Shown here: in pieces, positions 36,028 through 45,157 of the stretch
Layout of the letters: every line of letters starts with the position of its first letter
Position numbering within the stretch: position 1 is the stretch's first letter
NCBI RefSeq assembly: GCF_016651255.1
Contig: NZ_JAEKEG010000104.1
Span: forward strand, 1 to 64,000
Origin: Pseudomonas sp. TH10
GTDB taxonomy: Bacteria; Pseudomonadota; Gammaproteobacteria; Pseudomonadales; Pseudomonadaceae
Direction of reading: 5' to 3'
Length of the DNA: 64,000 bases
Notes under the pieces: generated by a model
Databases searched by the model: none
What the model was told of the DNA's origin: nothing
The model's input: the letters and a program-made list of their open reading frames with translations, nothing else
Translations under genes and position numbers: made by a program

Positions 36028-36558
36028 ATGTTTGAAATCCAGCCAATGAATGCCCAGACCTATCGACAACAGACGCGGCGCAGCACGGTGATTATCGCTT
36101 TGGTGTTCCTGGTGCTGGCGATGCTGTTGTCGAGCGTGGCGGTGGCCGTATTCGGCGAGCCTGGCGGCGACAACATGCGCTTTAACGTCGGTGGGGTGTT
36201 CGTGGCGGTGTTGCTGATGGTCGCGTTGATGCGTGGGCTATTCTGGAGCCAGCCGTGGATGGCGGCCGCCGTGTATGGCTGGCAGCTCAAGCGCAGCCTG
36301 ATGAGCATTACCAATGTCATGCATCAGGTGACGGCGGCGGTGGATCGCGATGATCCCCACGCGATGAAGTTGCTACGCTTCTATCATCTGGGGCTGACCC
36401 AGATGCATGAGCTGGACGGCAACTCCAGCGACCACGGGCAATTGAACCGCGAGATTGACCAGCACAAGGCGCGAATGGAAGCGCTGGGTATCGAAACCGG
36501 GCAGACACGACTGGATCCTGCCTGGATCGACGCCCTCAAGCAGACGCCGACACCCTAA
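36028..36558 (+). CDS. DUF3087 family membrane protein
   Basis: 176 aa. Two membrane segments: VIIALVFLVLAMLLSSVAVA and VGGVFVAVLLMVALMRGLFW. A soluble C-terminal part follows with AAAVYGWQLKRSLMSITNVM, HAMKLLRFYHLGLTQMHELD and HKARMEALGIETGQTRLDPA. The pattern fits DUF3087. It is 16 nt ahead of the diguanylate cyclase gene and probably co-transcribed. Confidence 0.85.
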   Translation: MFEIQPMNAQTYRQQTRRSTVIIALVFLVLAMLLSSVAVAVFGEPGGDNMRFNVGGVFVAVLLMVALMRGLFWSQPWMAAAVYGWQLKRSLMSITNVMHQVTAAVDRDDPHAMKLLRFYHLGLTQMHELDGNSSDHGQLNREIDQHKARMEALGIETGQTRLDPAWIDALKQTPTP

Positions 36559-36574
36559 GAGGTCAGGGAATGAC

Positions 36575-38151
36575 ATGGGACAACTGTCCATTAACGATCA
36601 ACTCGATCACACCCAACCGGCCATGTTGTTGAACGGCAGCGAGGCGGTGTCCAGGCTGAAAATCCGCTCACTGGTGTTTTTCCTGATCGCCGTGTGCGTG
36701 TCGATGGCCTCCGTCGCCGGCTGGGAAGTCTGGAACTCGCGCCAATACCACCTGCGCGACAAGGAAGTGGCGATGTCCAACCTTGCGCAGGCCCTGGCCT
36801 GGCAGGCGCAGGCGTCAATCAAGCAGGCTGACACGCTGCTGCTCACGCTGGTCGAGCGCTTGGAAAACGAAGGCATCGAATCGGCGCGCCTGCCCAGGAT
36901 GCAACGCCTGCTTGGGCTGCAGCGCCGGGAGCTGAGCCAGTTGCACGGCCTGTTTGTCTACGACCAGAGCGGGCAGTGGATTGCCAACTCCAACGGCGCC
37001 GGCCTGCCCAACGCCAATAACTCGGACCGGGAATACTTCATCTTCCACCGCGATCATCCTGATCGTGGACCGCACATCGGCCCGTCGATCAAGAGCCGCT
37101 CCAGTGGCGAATGGATCATGACGGTGTCGCGTCGGGTCAATCATCCGGACGGCAGTTTTGCCGGCGTGGCGCTGGCGACCATCAACCTGAGCCATTTCCT
37201 CTCGCTCTATGACAGCATCGACATGGGCCAGAACGGCGTGATCAACCTGATCGCCGATGACGCCACGATTGTCGTGCGCCGTCCGTTCAAGGAATCGGAA
37301 GTCGGCAGCAGTGTGGCCAATGGCCCGCTGTTTACCCAGTTGCTGCCGTTGGGTAACGCCGGGACGGCCAGGGTCCGGTCGGTGGTCGATGGCGTGGAAC
37401 GGGTGGTGGGCTTTCGCCGGGTCGAAGGGTACCCGCTGATTGTGTTCGCCGCGCTGAATCAGGACGAAGTCTTGGCCAGCTGGCGCGAGGCATCGCTGCT
37501 GAGTGCCGGCATCGTGGCCCTGTTCCTGGGGCTTCTGGGTGCCCTCGGTTACCGGCTGATCCGGCTGATGCAGCAGCAGAATCGCATTCAGAGTGTGCTG
37601 CTCGACGCCCAGGAAAAACTGCTCGAGGTCAATCGCGGCCTGGAGCTGCTCGCTCTGGAAGATGCCCTGACCGGCCTGTCCAACCGACGCCAGTTCGATC
37701 TGTTCATCCTGACCGAGATGCGCCGCGCCCGGCGCACCCAGACTCACCTCGCGCTGCTGTTGATTGATGTCGATCATTTCAAGCGTTTCAACGATTTGTA
37801 CGGCCATGTGGCGGGCGACGCATCCTTGCGCAGGATCAGCTCGATCATCAACTCGCACATCAAGCGCCCAGGTGATCTGGCGGCCCGATACGGTGGCGAA
37901 GAGTTCACGGTGGTGCTGCCGGGCACCGACTATGTGGGCGCCTTCCTGGTGGCGGAAAAATTCGTCGGGCGGTGCAGCTGGCGGCGATCGAACACAGCGA
38001 GGGCGTCGAAGGGGTGGTCACCGTCAGCGTCGGGGTCTGCGCCTGGGACCCGGCCTCGCATGAGCAGCCCGACGACCTGGTGCGTGCCGCCGACAGGGCG
38101 CTTTACGTGGCCAAGGCCAGTGGCCGCAACATGAGCGTGATCGACAAGTAG
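36575..38151 (+). pseudogene. Membrane diguanylate cyclase (dCache-GGDEF), frameshifted
   Basis: Expected product about 525 aa. Membrane segments VFFLIAVCVSMASVAGWEVW and SLLSAGIVALFLGLLGALGY bracket a periplasmic dCache/PDC sensor (HGLFVYDQSGQWIANSNGAG, PHIGPSIKSRSSGEWIMTVS). The GGDEF domain shows LTGLSNRRQFDLF and an active RYGGEEFTVVLPG, with an RxxD inhibitory site (RPGD) five residues before GGEEF. The frame breaks at AAAAA 37956-37960: six A restore AEKIRRAVQLAAIEHSEG, and the true end is SGRNMSVIDK. Makes cyclic di-GMP. Confidence 0.88.
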
Positions 38152-38153
38152 CT

Positions 38154-38528
38154 TCAGCGGTGCCCATCTCGTCGCAGACGCCTGACCAGCCGCAGGTAGA
38201 CCCACAGGTTCAGCGCCAGCACCACGGCGCCCAGGCCCACCTGGATGCCCGGGGTCAGGCCGGCGGGATAGATCGCCGGCCAGATGTAATGCTCGACGAA
38301 ACCACCGCCGTAGCCGCTCTGGCCGGCGGCATCGCGCATGCGGTTCTCCCAGTCGGTCAGCGGGCACATCAGGTGAAAGACTTCCACCGAGATACCCCAC
38401 GCGACCGCAGGCAGGTGCAGCACCGCCAAGTGGCGCCATTTGAGCACCAGCAGCCCGCCGAACAGCACGAACAGAATGAACAGCAGATGAAACAGCACCA
38501 GCCCGTCGGCGGCGATTCGGTACAGCAT
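38154..38528 (-). CDS. DUF2784 domain-containing membrane protein
   Basis: 124 aa. The family pattern is LVLFHLLFILFVLFGGLLVL, then LHLPAVAWGISVEVFHLMCP with LTDWENRMRDAAG, and a C-terminal segment VGLGAVVLALNLWVYLRLVR. DUF2784 proteins are small inner-membrane proteins of unknown role. ATG 38528 follows GGGAAG. It overlaps nothing and converges on the diguanylate cyclase end. Confidence 0.88.
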   Translation of the reverse strand: MLYRIAADGLVLFHLLFILFVLFGGLLVLKWRHLAVLHLPAVAWGISVEVFHLMCPLTDWENRMRDAAGQSGYGGGFVEHYIWPAIYPAGLTPGIQVGLGAVVLALNLWVYLRLVRRLRRDGHR

Positions 38529-38664
38529 GTGGGCTTCCCTGGGTGTGCCGGATGGACCGCACCATGGTACCCGGTCGATGGCCGGCAAATAACTCGAAAT
38601 TGTGCATGCCTTCGCGGGTAAGTACTGGCAAAGTTGCAGGTCTTTTTTCCGGTCGCAGAACGTC

Positions 38665-39367
38665 ATGTCCAACGCTCATATGCCCCGCAGCGCATTCCTG
38701 CGCGGCGCCGTGGCGATCCTTCCCTTGTCCCTGGCGACTGCGCCTTGGGGCCTGCTGGCCGGTTCCATGGCCATCGAAGCCAACCTCACGCCCCTGCAAG
38801 GCCAGGGCCTGTCGAGCATCGTGTTTGCCGGCGCCGCACAGCTGGTGGCCATCGGCATGCTCAAGGGCGGTGCCGGGATTTTCTCGATACTGCTGACCAC
38901 GCTGCTGCTGACCTCCCAGCATTTGCTCTACGGCATGAGCCTGCGCTCGGTGATCTCACCGCTGCCGGGACGCTGGCGCGTGGGTCTGGGCTTTTTGCTG
39001 ACCGACGAACTGTTCGCCCTGACCAGCCAGCATGACAAGCAGCAGTTCAATCGCTGGTACGCGCTTGGGGTCGGGTTGACGTTCTACGTGGCCTGGAACC
39101 TTTTTCACCCTGGCCGGCATCGTGCTCGGCAGCAGCATCCCGGGGCTGGAACACCTGGGCCTGGACTTCTCGATTGCCGCAACCTTCATTGCCCTGATCA
39201 CCCCGGTGGTGCGTAACGTGCCCACGGTGGTGTGCGTCGCGGTGGCGCTGTTTTGTTCCGTGCTGTTCAGTTACTGGCAGTGGGGCTCGGCGCTGGTGCT
39301 GGCGGGGCTGGCAGGCATGACGGCGGGATTTATGTGCAACAAACTTTATCCGGGGCAAACAGCATGA
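38665..39367 (+). pseudogene. azlC: AzlC family branched-chain amino acid exporter subunit, frameshifted
   Basis: Expected product about 233 aa. AzlC motifs: AILPLSLATAPWGLLAGSMA, LSSIVFAGAAQLVAIGML, SQHLLYGMSLRSVISPLP and FLLTDELFALTSQH. The frame breaks at TTTTT 39101-39105: one fewer T joins YVAWNLF to TLAGIVLGSSIPGL. The C-terminal part ends MTAGFMCNKLYPGQTA. Its stop overlaps the azlD start. With AzlD it forms a two-component exporter of the LIV-E type for branched-chain amino acids. Confidence 0.88.
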
Positions 39368-39678
39368 TGGTCTGGGCGGTGATATTCGGGATGGGTGCGC
39401 TGGTGTTCCTCAACCGCTACGTCTTTCTGGAGCCGCGCCTGCCGGTGCGCCTGAGCAGCAACGCCCGGCAATTCCTCGGCTTTGCCGTGCCGGGCATGCT
39501 CACCGCCATCTGCGGGCCAATCGTGTTCATGCCGGACAAACAACTGAACCTGCAATGGGATAATCCGTATTTGCTCAGTTCAATGGTGGCGGTGGGGCTT
39601 GTGCTGTACACCCGCAGCACCTTGCTCAGCATGCTGTTGAGCATGGCGGTGTTCTTCGTGCTGCGTTGGTGGCTGTGA
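39364..39678 (+). CDS. azlD: AzlD domain-containing protein
   Basis: 104 aa with four short hydrophobic segments: VWAVIFGMGALVFLNRYVFL, FLGFAVPGMLTAICGPIVFM, LLSSMVAVGLVLYTRSTLL and LLSMAVFFVLRWWL. This is the small partner of AzlC. The start overlaps the azlC stop (ATGATG), so the two are coupled. Confidence 0.9.
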   Translation: MMVWAVIFGMGALVFLNRYVFLEPRLPVRLSSNARQFLGFAVPGMLTAICGPIVFMPDKQLNLQWDNPYLLSSMVAVGLVLYTRSTLLSMLLSMAVFFVLRWWL

Positions 39679-39730
39679 ATCTGTTCTACGCTTAAACCGA
39701 TTAACGATCCCTTCAGGAAGAGAGGCGAAC

Positions 39731-39877
39731 ATGGCGAATGAACCCAAGCAGCCGGACCCGGATGAGCCTACGCAAGAGGAAATAGAAGAGCAGAAAAAGC
39801 GTTCGACCCAAGACTGGAAACATGACGACAGTCGAGAACTCTCGGACCGTGATCAGGAGCGTCCGCTGAAACCTTGA
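39731..39877 (+). CDS. Small hydrophilic acidic protein
   Basis: 48 aa: MANEPKQPDPDEPTQEEIEE then QKKRSTQDWKHDDSRELSDR. It is highly charged, with no hydrophobic core, and likely disordered. A good ribosome site (AGAGAGG) precedes the ATG by 7 nt. Proteins of this kind are common in Pseudomonas and without known role. Confidence 0.7.
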   Translation: MANEPKQPDPDEPTQEEIEEQKKRSTQDWKHDDSRELSDRDQERPLKP

Positions 39878-39944
39878 AGCGTTTTTCGCTCGCAGCGGCG
39901 CCTGCTAGCTTGTGTGCAGGCGCTGCCGCGATTCAGAGGGACGC

Positions 39945-40232
39945 TCAGACATCTTCCAGCTCGCAGAAGTCGGGGTGTGTTGCCCGATAGCCCAACGTCC
40001 TGTCGATCCAGGCATTCAGTTCATTGACCATCACCGGCGGCTTGCCCGGATAGCGCTGCAAGGTTGTGCGCAGCGTGGTATCGATGTTGGGCACTGAGGC
40101 CAGGTTTCGGGTCTTGATGTATTGCCCGATGAAACAATCGAGTTGATAACGTTCCGTAGTCGAGAGGTGGACACACTCGACACTGCTGACTTGCTGGATA
40201 TAAAAATCGTCGCGCAACTGGGTTCTCTGCAA
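39945..40232 (-). CDS. Hypothetical protein
   Basis: 95 aa from a possible TTG start; the true start is uncertain because no good ribosome site is seen. Sequence includes STTERYQLDCFIGQYIKTRN, LRTTLQRYPGKPPVMVNELN and ends RTLGYRATHPDFCELEDV. Composition is protein-like and not a shadow. Family not recognised. A perfect palindrome lies about 75 nt upstream (40306-40322). Confidence 0.5.
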   Translation of the reverse strand: MQRTQLRDDFYIQQVSSVECVHLSTTERYQLDCFIGQYIKTRNLASVPNIDTTLRTTLQRYPGKPPVMVNELNAWIDRTLGYRATHPDFCELEDV

Positions 40233-40305
40233 GGCTGGAGTTCTGGGTTTTCCGTCCGTGGAAATGCGGCGCGCATGCTAGCGGCACTGCTCCTGAAAGT
40301 ATGTA

Positions 40306-40322
40306 TGACAATTAAATTGTCA
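40306..40322. promoter_or_regulatory. Palindromic operator candidate
   Basis: TGACAATTAAATTGTCA has perfect 8-bp arms around one central A. It lies in the only AT-rich stretch of this intergenic region, upstream of the hypothetical gene on the minus strand. Confidence 0.5.
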
Positions 40323-40424
40323 GACAGGCGGTTGGCGCGGCAAATGGCCATATTTCAATGGACTGTTACATGGGTGAAACACTATGTGTAACGTTGCGAG
40401 GGCCTGCAGATTTAACGGTTTCTG

Positions 40425-41104
40425 TCAGGCAAGCGGTTCGATCAGTTCGGGGCCCTGGTTGCGCACATTGCCGACTGCCTTGCTGACCCGGAACCACTCG
40501 AACACTTCGCTGGCTTCACCTTCAAATAATGCCATCTGTTCGGCGCGTTCCCTGGGTGTGGCGGGGTCGAGCCATTCTTCGGCCAGTTCCGGCGATAACA
40601 CGATGGGGCGGCGGTCGTGGATGTCGAGCATGCCGCCGGCGCTGTCGGCGGTCAGGATGACAAAGCCGTCCTCGGGGGCGGGTTCGGCGGCCGCTGCGGG
40701 AAACTGCCCAATGGCGGCGCAGTAGACCGGCGCCCGGTCCTTGCGGCGGATCAACCAGGGTTGTTTGCTACCGTCGCCGCTGTCGACCCATTCGAACCAG
40801 TTGTCCACCGGAACAATCGCCCGGTGCGGCCAGATGGGGCGGAAGTAGGGGCCGTGGGCGACCTTTTCCACCCGGGCGTTGATGGGGGTGCGCGGTCTTT
40901 GGCCCAGTGCGGTCGCCAACCCCAGCGCACCAGGTCGGCGTGCAGGCCGTCGTTTTCCAGGTGCAGCAGAGCAAGACGGGTGGTCGGGGCGGCGTTGTAG
41001 CGGGCCAGGGGTTCATCGCCGATGTGGTTGATCAGTGCGTCGGGGATGCTCAGTGCTGCGACGAAATCGTGGATGCCGCGGTATTGGGTCAGGCGTCCGC
41101 ACAT
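40425..41104 (-). pseudogene. SOS response-associated peptidase (SRAP/YedK-like), frameshifted
   Basis: Expected product about 226 aa. It begins MCGRLTQY with Cys2, the residue that cross-links to abasic sites. It continues ARYNAAPTTRLALLHLENDG and LVRWGWRPHWAK. The second half in another frame has INARVEKVAHGPYFRPIWPH, VPVDNWFEWVDSGDGSKQPW and LDIHDRRPIVLSPE, which hold the catalytic Glu and His. The break is GGGGG at 40884-40888 (plus strand); six bases restore the frame. Protects single-stranded DNA at abasic lesions. Confidence 0.88.
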
Positions 41105-41350
41105 GGGTCGGTCCTCCGGTAGTCGGGTACATATCCGCTGCTGCAGTAATAGCTGGTCCCGCCCTTACGGGGCGTCTGCAATCTACAGCTCGCCGTGGCG
41201 GCCTTCGGGCCGACCAAGGCGTCAAGCCGGCGCGCTGCGCTTATATGTCTGCATATGACCACCTGTGGAAGCAAAGCTCGCTCGCGATGGCGGCTTATCA
41301 TTCACCATCAATGTAGACTGGCCCACCGCATCGCCTGGCCAAGGCAAACC

Positions 41351-42250
41351 ATGAAACAGCTGTACAAACTCCTCGCTCCACTGGTTCTAGCCACCGGACT
41401 GGCCGGCTGCATTGCTGCACCTATAGCAATGACCCCGCAAACCGAACAACGTTTAACCGCGCAACCTCCCATCCGGTTTTTACTGACCTTCGACGACGGC
41501 CCCAGCGCTTCAAGTTTCTGGAACCCGACGCTGACTGTCCTCGACAGCCTCGCGCAAAATCCGCTGCAACCGCACATCAAGGCGGTGTTTTTCGTGCAGA
41601 CCCGGGCTTCCAGGGCCGGGGGCAGTGAGATTGGGCGCGAGGTCATGCGTCGGGAACAGGCGGAGGGTCATGTCATCGGCTTTCATACCGCCACCCCCGG
41701 ACACAGCAACCATCGATCCCTGGACGATCAGGCGCTGGAGCAATCGCTCGCCAATGGCAGCGCCGATATCGCCGCGATCACCGGCGCGGCGCCTGTCCTG
41801 CTGCGGCCGCCGTTCTGGAGTTACGACAAGCGCACCTTCGCCGCCTATCAGCGGCACGGCCTGCACATGCTGCTGACGGACCTCAGTGCCAACGACGGCA
41901 AGATCTGGGGGTTTAACGCCAGCCCGCGGCGGCGCTCGCATATGCTGCGGTCGATGTCCGAAGTTCGCGAGCGCATCGCGCAAGGTCAATTGCCGGTGGT
42001 GGACGGGGTGATCCCGGTGGTGGTGACCTTTCATGATCTCAACCGCTACACCGCAAGGCATGCGCGCGAGTATCTGCAGATTCTCCTCGACAGCGCCCGG
42101 GAGACAGGGGTGCCGGTTGCGCAAAAACCTTTTTATGATGACAGCGCTGCTCTGCAACGGGCGGCCCTGGCGCGCACCGTGCTCGACAGTTCGCAGCCGG
42201 TGCAACTGCCGGGGCTGTGGAACTGGATCTGGTCCGGGGATTCACGCTGA
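41351..42250 (+). CDS. Polysaccharide deacetylase family lipoprotein
   Basis: 299 aa. The lipoprotein signal is MKQLYKLLAPLVLATGLAGC (Cys at the lipobox). NodB homology domain: FLLTFDDGPSASSFWNPTL (catalytic Asp and metal Asp), GHVIGFHTATPGHSNHRSLD (metal His in the H-S-x-x-H-like segment) and VLLRPPFWSYDKRTF (motif 3). It probably removes acetyl groups from an envelope or exopolysaccharide substrate. AAGG lies upstream of ATG 41351; upstream open frame is not coding. Confidence 0.9.
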   Translation: MKQLYKLLAPLVLATGLAGCIAAPIAMTPQTEQRLTAQPPIRFLLTFDDGPSASSFWNPTLTVLDSLAQNPLQPHIKAVFFVQTRASRAGGSEIGREVMRREQAEGHVIGFHTATPGHSNHRSLDDQALEQSLANGSADIAAITGAAPVLLRPPFWSYDKRTFAAYQRHGLHMLLTDLSANDGKIWGFNASPRRRSHMLRSMSEVRERIAQGQLPVVDGVIPVVVTFHDLNRYTARHAREYLQILLDSARETGVPVAQKPFYDDSAALQRAALARTVLDSSQPVQLPGLWNWIWSGDSR

Positions 42251-42358
42251 AAAACACTCAAAGTGAGAGCTGGATAACATTTGGCGTGCGCGCAACTGAC
42301 GAAGTGCATCTATCGTCAATGGGATCTTTTCCATTAACTGCCGCCAGAGTCGTCAGCC

Positions 42359-42598
42359 ATGGTGCCTATCGCAGTCCTTTCCAGTATTGTCGAATCCGGT
42401 TTCGAGCCACTGTCCTGTGAATGCACGGAGAGCCTGGGATTGCTGGAAATCACCGTATTCGATCCCGATACCCACGAGGTTGTGCTGCTGGTCCGCAATG
42501 TCTCCACAGCGGACCTGGCCACCATCCGCGACATCAACAACCTCATTGCCGAACTGCGCACGGAAATGAACGCCGGGCGCCGCGCGTTCGCCGGTTGA
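42359..42598 (+). CDS. DUF1652 domain-containing protein
   Basis: 79 aa: LSSIVESGFEPLSCECTESL, then LLEITVFDPDTHEVVLLVRN and ADLATIRDINNLIAELRTEM. This is the DUF1652 pattern, a Pseudomonas-specific small soluble family of unknown function. Confidence 0.88.
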   Translation: MVPIAVLSSIVESGFEPLSCECTESLGLLEITVFDPDTHEVVLLVRNVSTADLATIRDINNLIAELRTEMNAGRRAFAG

Positions 42599-42624
42599 GC
42601 GCGCTTGCTGCCCCAGGCTGCAGG

Positions 42625-43530
42625 TCAGGTGTCCTGAGTGGATTCCAGCGCGCGCGGCAACAACTCATCGATCATCTGCAGGCAGTGCTTCAACCCCGGC
42701 GACACATCGCCCGCCCGCCGGCTGAGGATGATCGGTGAAGTCGCGTTGTCCTCCAGCAGTGCCGTAAACCCTATGTCGTCACGGTGCAACAACTGCACGG
42801 ACGCCGGCACCAGGGTGACGCCGATGCCAGCCCCGACCAGGCCGATCGCGGTCTGCAACTCGTTGGTCCATTGCGCCACCTGGATGCTCACACCGTAGGA
42901 CTCGAACAGGGCGATCACATGGTCGGCGTAACTTGGCCGCGGATTGCCCGGGTACAGTACGAACGGTTCCCTGGCCAGCTCCCGCAGGCTGATCGGCGCG
43001 CCCAGCAGTGGGTGGCCGGCGGGGAGGGCGGCGACCAGCCGGTCTTCGGTGAGCACGGTCTGGATGATGGCCGGGTCGTCGATGCGGATTCGTCCAAAGC
43101 CGATATCGATCCTGCCAGCCTTGAGCGCATGGACCTGCTGGAGCGTGGTCAATTCCGACAGCCCAAGTTCCAGCTCCAGTGGCTCGCCGCTGCGCAAGCG
43201 CCGGATCAATTCCGGCAGTACCCCATAAAGCGTCGATGGCGCAAAACCGATGCCCAGCCAGGTCTTTTCCCCCTGGCCTATGCGCCGGGTGTTGTCACAC
43301 ACCTTGCCCAGCTGTTCCAGAAGTGCGCTGGAATGTTCATGGAAGAACCGGCCGGCATCGGTCAACTTCAACGGCCGGCCGCGCTCCAGCAACATCACGC
43401 CCAGCTCATCCTCCAGCTGTTGAATCTGCCGGCTGAGGGGCGGTTGCGCGATGTGCAGCAGTTCTGCGGCTCGGGTGAAGTTGAGGGTTTTCGCCAGCAC
43501 CTGAAAATAGCGCAGATGACGCAGTTCCAT
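42625..43530 (-). CDS. catR: LysR-type regulator of catechol genes
   Basis: 301 aa. N-terminal HTH MELRHLRYFQVLAKTLNFTR, then AAELLHIAQPPLSRQIQQLE; effector domain ...GIGFAPSTLYGVLPELIRRL. It is divergent from catB with a palindromic site between them, the standard catR-catB arrangement. CatR activates catBC in response to cis,cis-muconate. Sequence style (LSREPFVLYPGNPRPSYADH-like stretch) is that of the CatR/BenM/ClcR group. Confidence 0.92.
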   Translation of the reverse strand: MELRHLRYFQVLAKTLNFTRAAELLHIAQPPLSRQIQQLEDELGVMLLERGRPLKLTDAGRFFHEHSSALLEQLGKVCDNTRRIGQGEKTWLGIGFAPSTLYGVLPELIRRLRSGEPLELELGLSELTTLQQVHALKAGRIDIGFGRIRIDDPAIIQTVLTEDRLVAALPAGHPLLGAPISLRELAREPFVLYPGNPRPSYADHVIALFESYGVSIQVAQWTNELQTAIGLVGAGIGVTLVPASVQLLHRDDIGFTALLEDNATSPIILSRRAGDVSPGLKHCLQMIDELLPRALESTQDT

Positions 43531-43556
43531 GGAACCTCCAAAAGCTGATCGGCTGC

Positions 43557-43571
43557 ATACCTTTAAGGTAT
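43557..43571. promoter_or_regulatory. CatR-type operator
   Basis: ATACCTTTAAGGTAT has 7-bp arms ATACCTT/AAGGTAT around one T and contains the LysR T-N11-A pattern. It lies 26 nt from the catR start and 85 nt from catB, as expected for the CatR recognition site. Confidence 0.75.
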
Positions 43572-43656
43572 CAAGTCAGACCAATTCTATATTGGCTTCC
43601 AGAAAAAGCCGTACCAGAATCGGGTTCAGAACTCCAAGAACCTGACGGGTATCGAA

Positions 43657-44805
43657 ATGCTTGCAACAGCCATTGAATCGATCGAGACGATCATCGTCGA
43701 TCTGCCGACCATTCGCCCGCACAAGCTGGCCATGCACACCATGCAGAACCAGACGCTGGTGATCATTCGCGTGCGTTGCGCCGACGGCATCGAAGGCATC
43801 GGCGAAGCCACCACCATCGGTGGCCTGGCGTATGGCAACGAGAGCCCGGACAGCATCAAGACCAACATCGACCGCCACTTCGCACCGCTGCTGCTGGGCC
43901 AGGACAGCGCCAATGTGAATGCTGCGATGTTGCGCCTGGAGCGCAGCATCCGTGGCAACACTTTCGCCAAGTCAGGTATCGAAACCGCCTTGCTCGATGC
44001 CCAGGGCAAGCGCCTGGGCCTGGCGGTCAGCGAATTGCTCGGTGGCCGGGTGCGCAATGCGCTGCCGGTGGCCTGGACCCTGGCCAGTGGCGATACCGCC
44101 AAGGACATCGCCGAAGCGGAGCAGATGCTCGACCTGCGCCGCCATCGTATCTTCAAATTGAAAATCGGCGCCGGTGAAGTCAATCGCGACCTGGCGCATG
44201 TGATCGCCATCAAGAAAGCCCTGGGTGATCGCGCCAGCGTCAGGGTGGACGTCAACCAGGCCTGGGACGAAGCGGTGGCCATCCGTGCCTGCCGAATTCT
44301 CGGCACCAACGGCATCGACCTGATCGAACAGCCGATTTCGCGGATCAACCGCTCCGGGCAAGTTCGCCTGAACCAGCGCAGCCCGGCACCGATCATGGCT
44401 GACGAATCCATCGAAAGTGTCGAAGACGCCTTCAGCCTGGCCCGTGAGGGCGCCGCATCGATCTTCGCCCTGAAGATCGCCAAGAACGGCGGCCCGCGCG
44501 CAGTGCTCAAGACTGCGGCCATCGCCGAAGCAGCGGGTATTGCGCTGTACGGCGGCACCATGCTCGAAGGCGGCATCGGCACCATGGCCTCGGCCCAGGC
44601 GTTCATCACCCTGAACAAACTGGCCTGGGACACCGAGTTGTTCGGCCCGCTGCTGCTGACTGAAGACATCCTCAGCGAACCGCTGGAGTATCGCGATTTC
44701 GAGCTGCACGTACCGACCACCCCGGGCCTGGGCCTGAAACTGGACGAAGAGCGCCTGGCGTTTTTCCGCCGCGACAAGTCTGCCACTGTTCTTCATCAAG
44801 TCTGA
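43657..44805 (+). CDS. catB: Muconate cycloisomerase
   Basis: 382 aa enolase-superfamily enzyme that converts cis,cis-muconate to muconolactone. Catalytic lysines are at 167 and 169 (RIFKLKIGAG). Mn ligands are Asp198 (VDVNQAWD), Glu224 (DLIEQP) and Asp249 (IMADESIES), and the late Lys/Glu region is FALKIAKNGGPRAVLKTAAI. These positions match Pseudomonas CatB exactly. First gene of catBCA. Confidence 0.96.
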   Translation: MLATAIESIETIIVDLPTIRPHKLAMHTMQNQTLVIIRVRCADGIEGIGEATTIGGLAYGNESPDSIKTNIDRHFAPLLLGQDSANVNAAMLRLERSIRGNTFAKSGIETALLDAQGKRLGLAVSELLGGRVRNALPVAWTLASGDTAKDIAEAEQMLDLRRHRIFKLKIGAGEVNRDLAHVIAIKKALGDRASVRVDVNQAWDEAVAIRACRILGTNGIDLIEQPISRINRSGQVRLNQRSPAPIMADESIESVEDAFSLAREGAASIFALKIAKNGGPRAVLKTAAIAEAAGIALYGGTMLEGGIGTMASAQAFITLNKLAWDTELFGPLLLTEDILSEPLEYRDFELHVPTTPGLGLKLDEERLAFFRRDKSATVLHQV

Positions 44806-44815
44806 GGAGTGCATC

Positions 44816-45106
44816 ATGCTGTTCCACGTAAAGATGACCGTGAACCTGCCGGTCGACATGAATACCGAGTTGGCCACCAGGCTCAAGGCTGACGAAAAGG
44901 CCTTCTCCCAGCGCCTGCAAGACCAGGGCAAGTGGCGCCACCTTTGGCGCATTGCCGGGCTGTATGCCAACTACAGCGTGTTCGACGTCGACAGTGTCCA
45001 GGAACTGCACGACCTGCTGATGCAATTGCCGCTCTACCCGTACATGGCGATCGAAGTCACCGCGATGTGCCGGCATCCTTCGTCGATTCGCGAGGATGAC
45101 CGCTGA
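44816..45106 (+). CDS. catC: Muconolactone delta-isomerase
   Basis: 96 aa, the usual family length: MLFHVKMTVNLPVDMNTELA, GKWRHLWRIAGLYANYSVFD and LPLYPYMAIEVTAMCRHPSS. It isomerises muconolactone to beta-ketoadipate enol-lactone and forms a decamer. It starts 10 nt after catB. Confidence 0.96.
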   Translation: MLFHVKMTVNLPVDMNTELATRLKADEKAFSQRLQDQGKWRHLWRIAGLYANYSVFDVDSVQELHDLLMQLPLYPYMAIEVTAMCRHPSSIREDDR

Positions 45107-45157
45107 ACCCAGCCTGTTCAGTTCGCTACGCTAATAATTACAAGATGAGGAACCACC

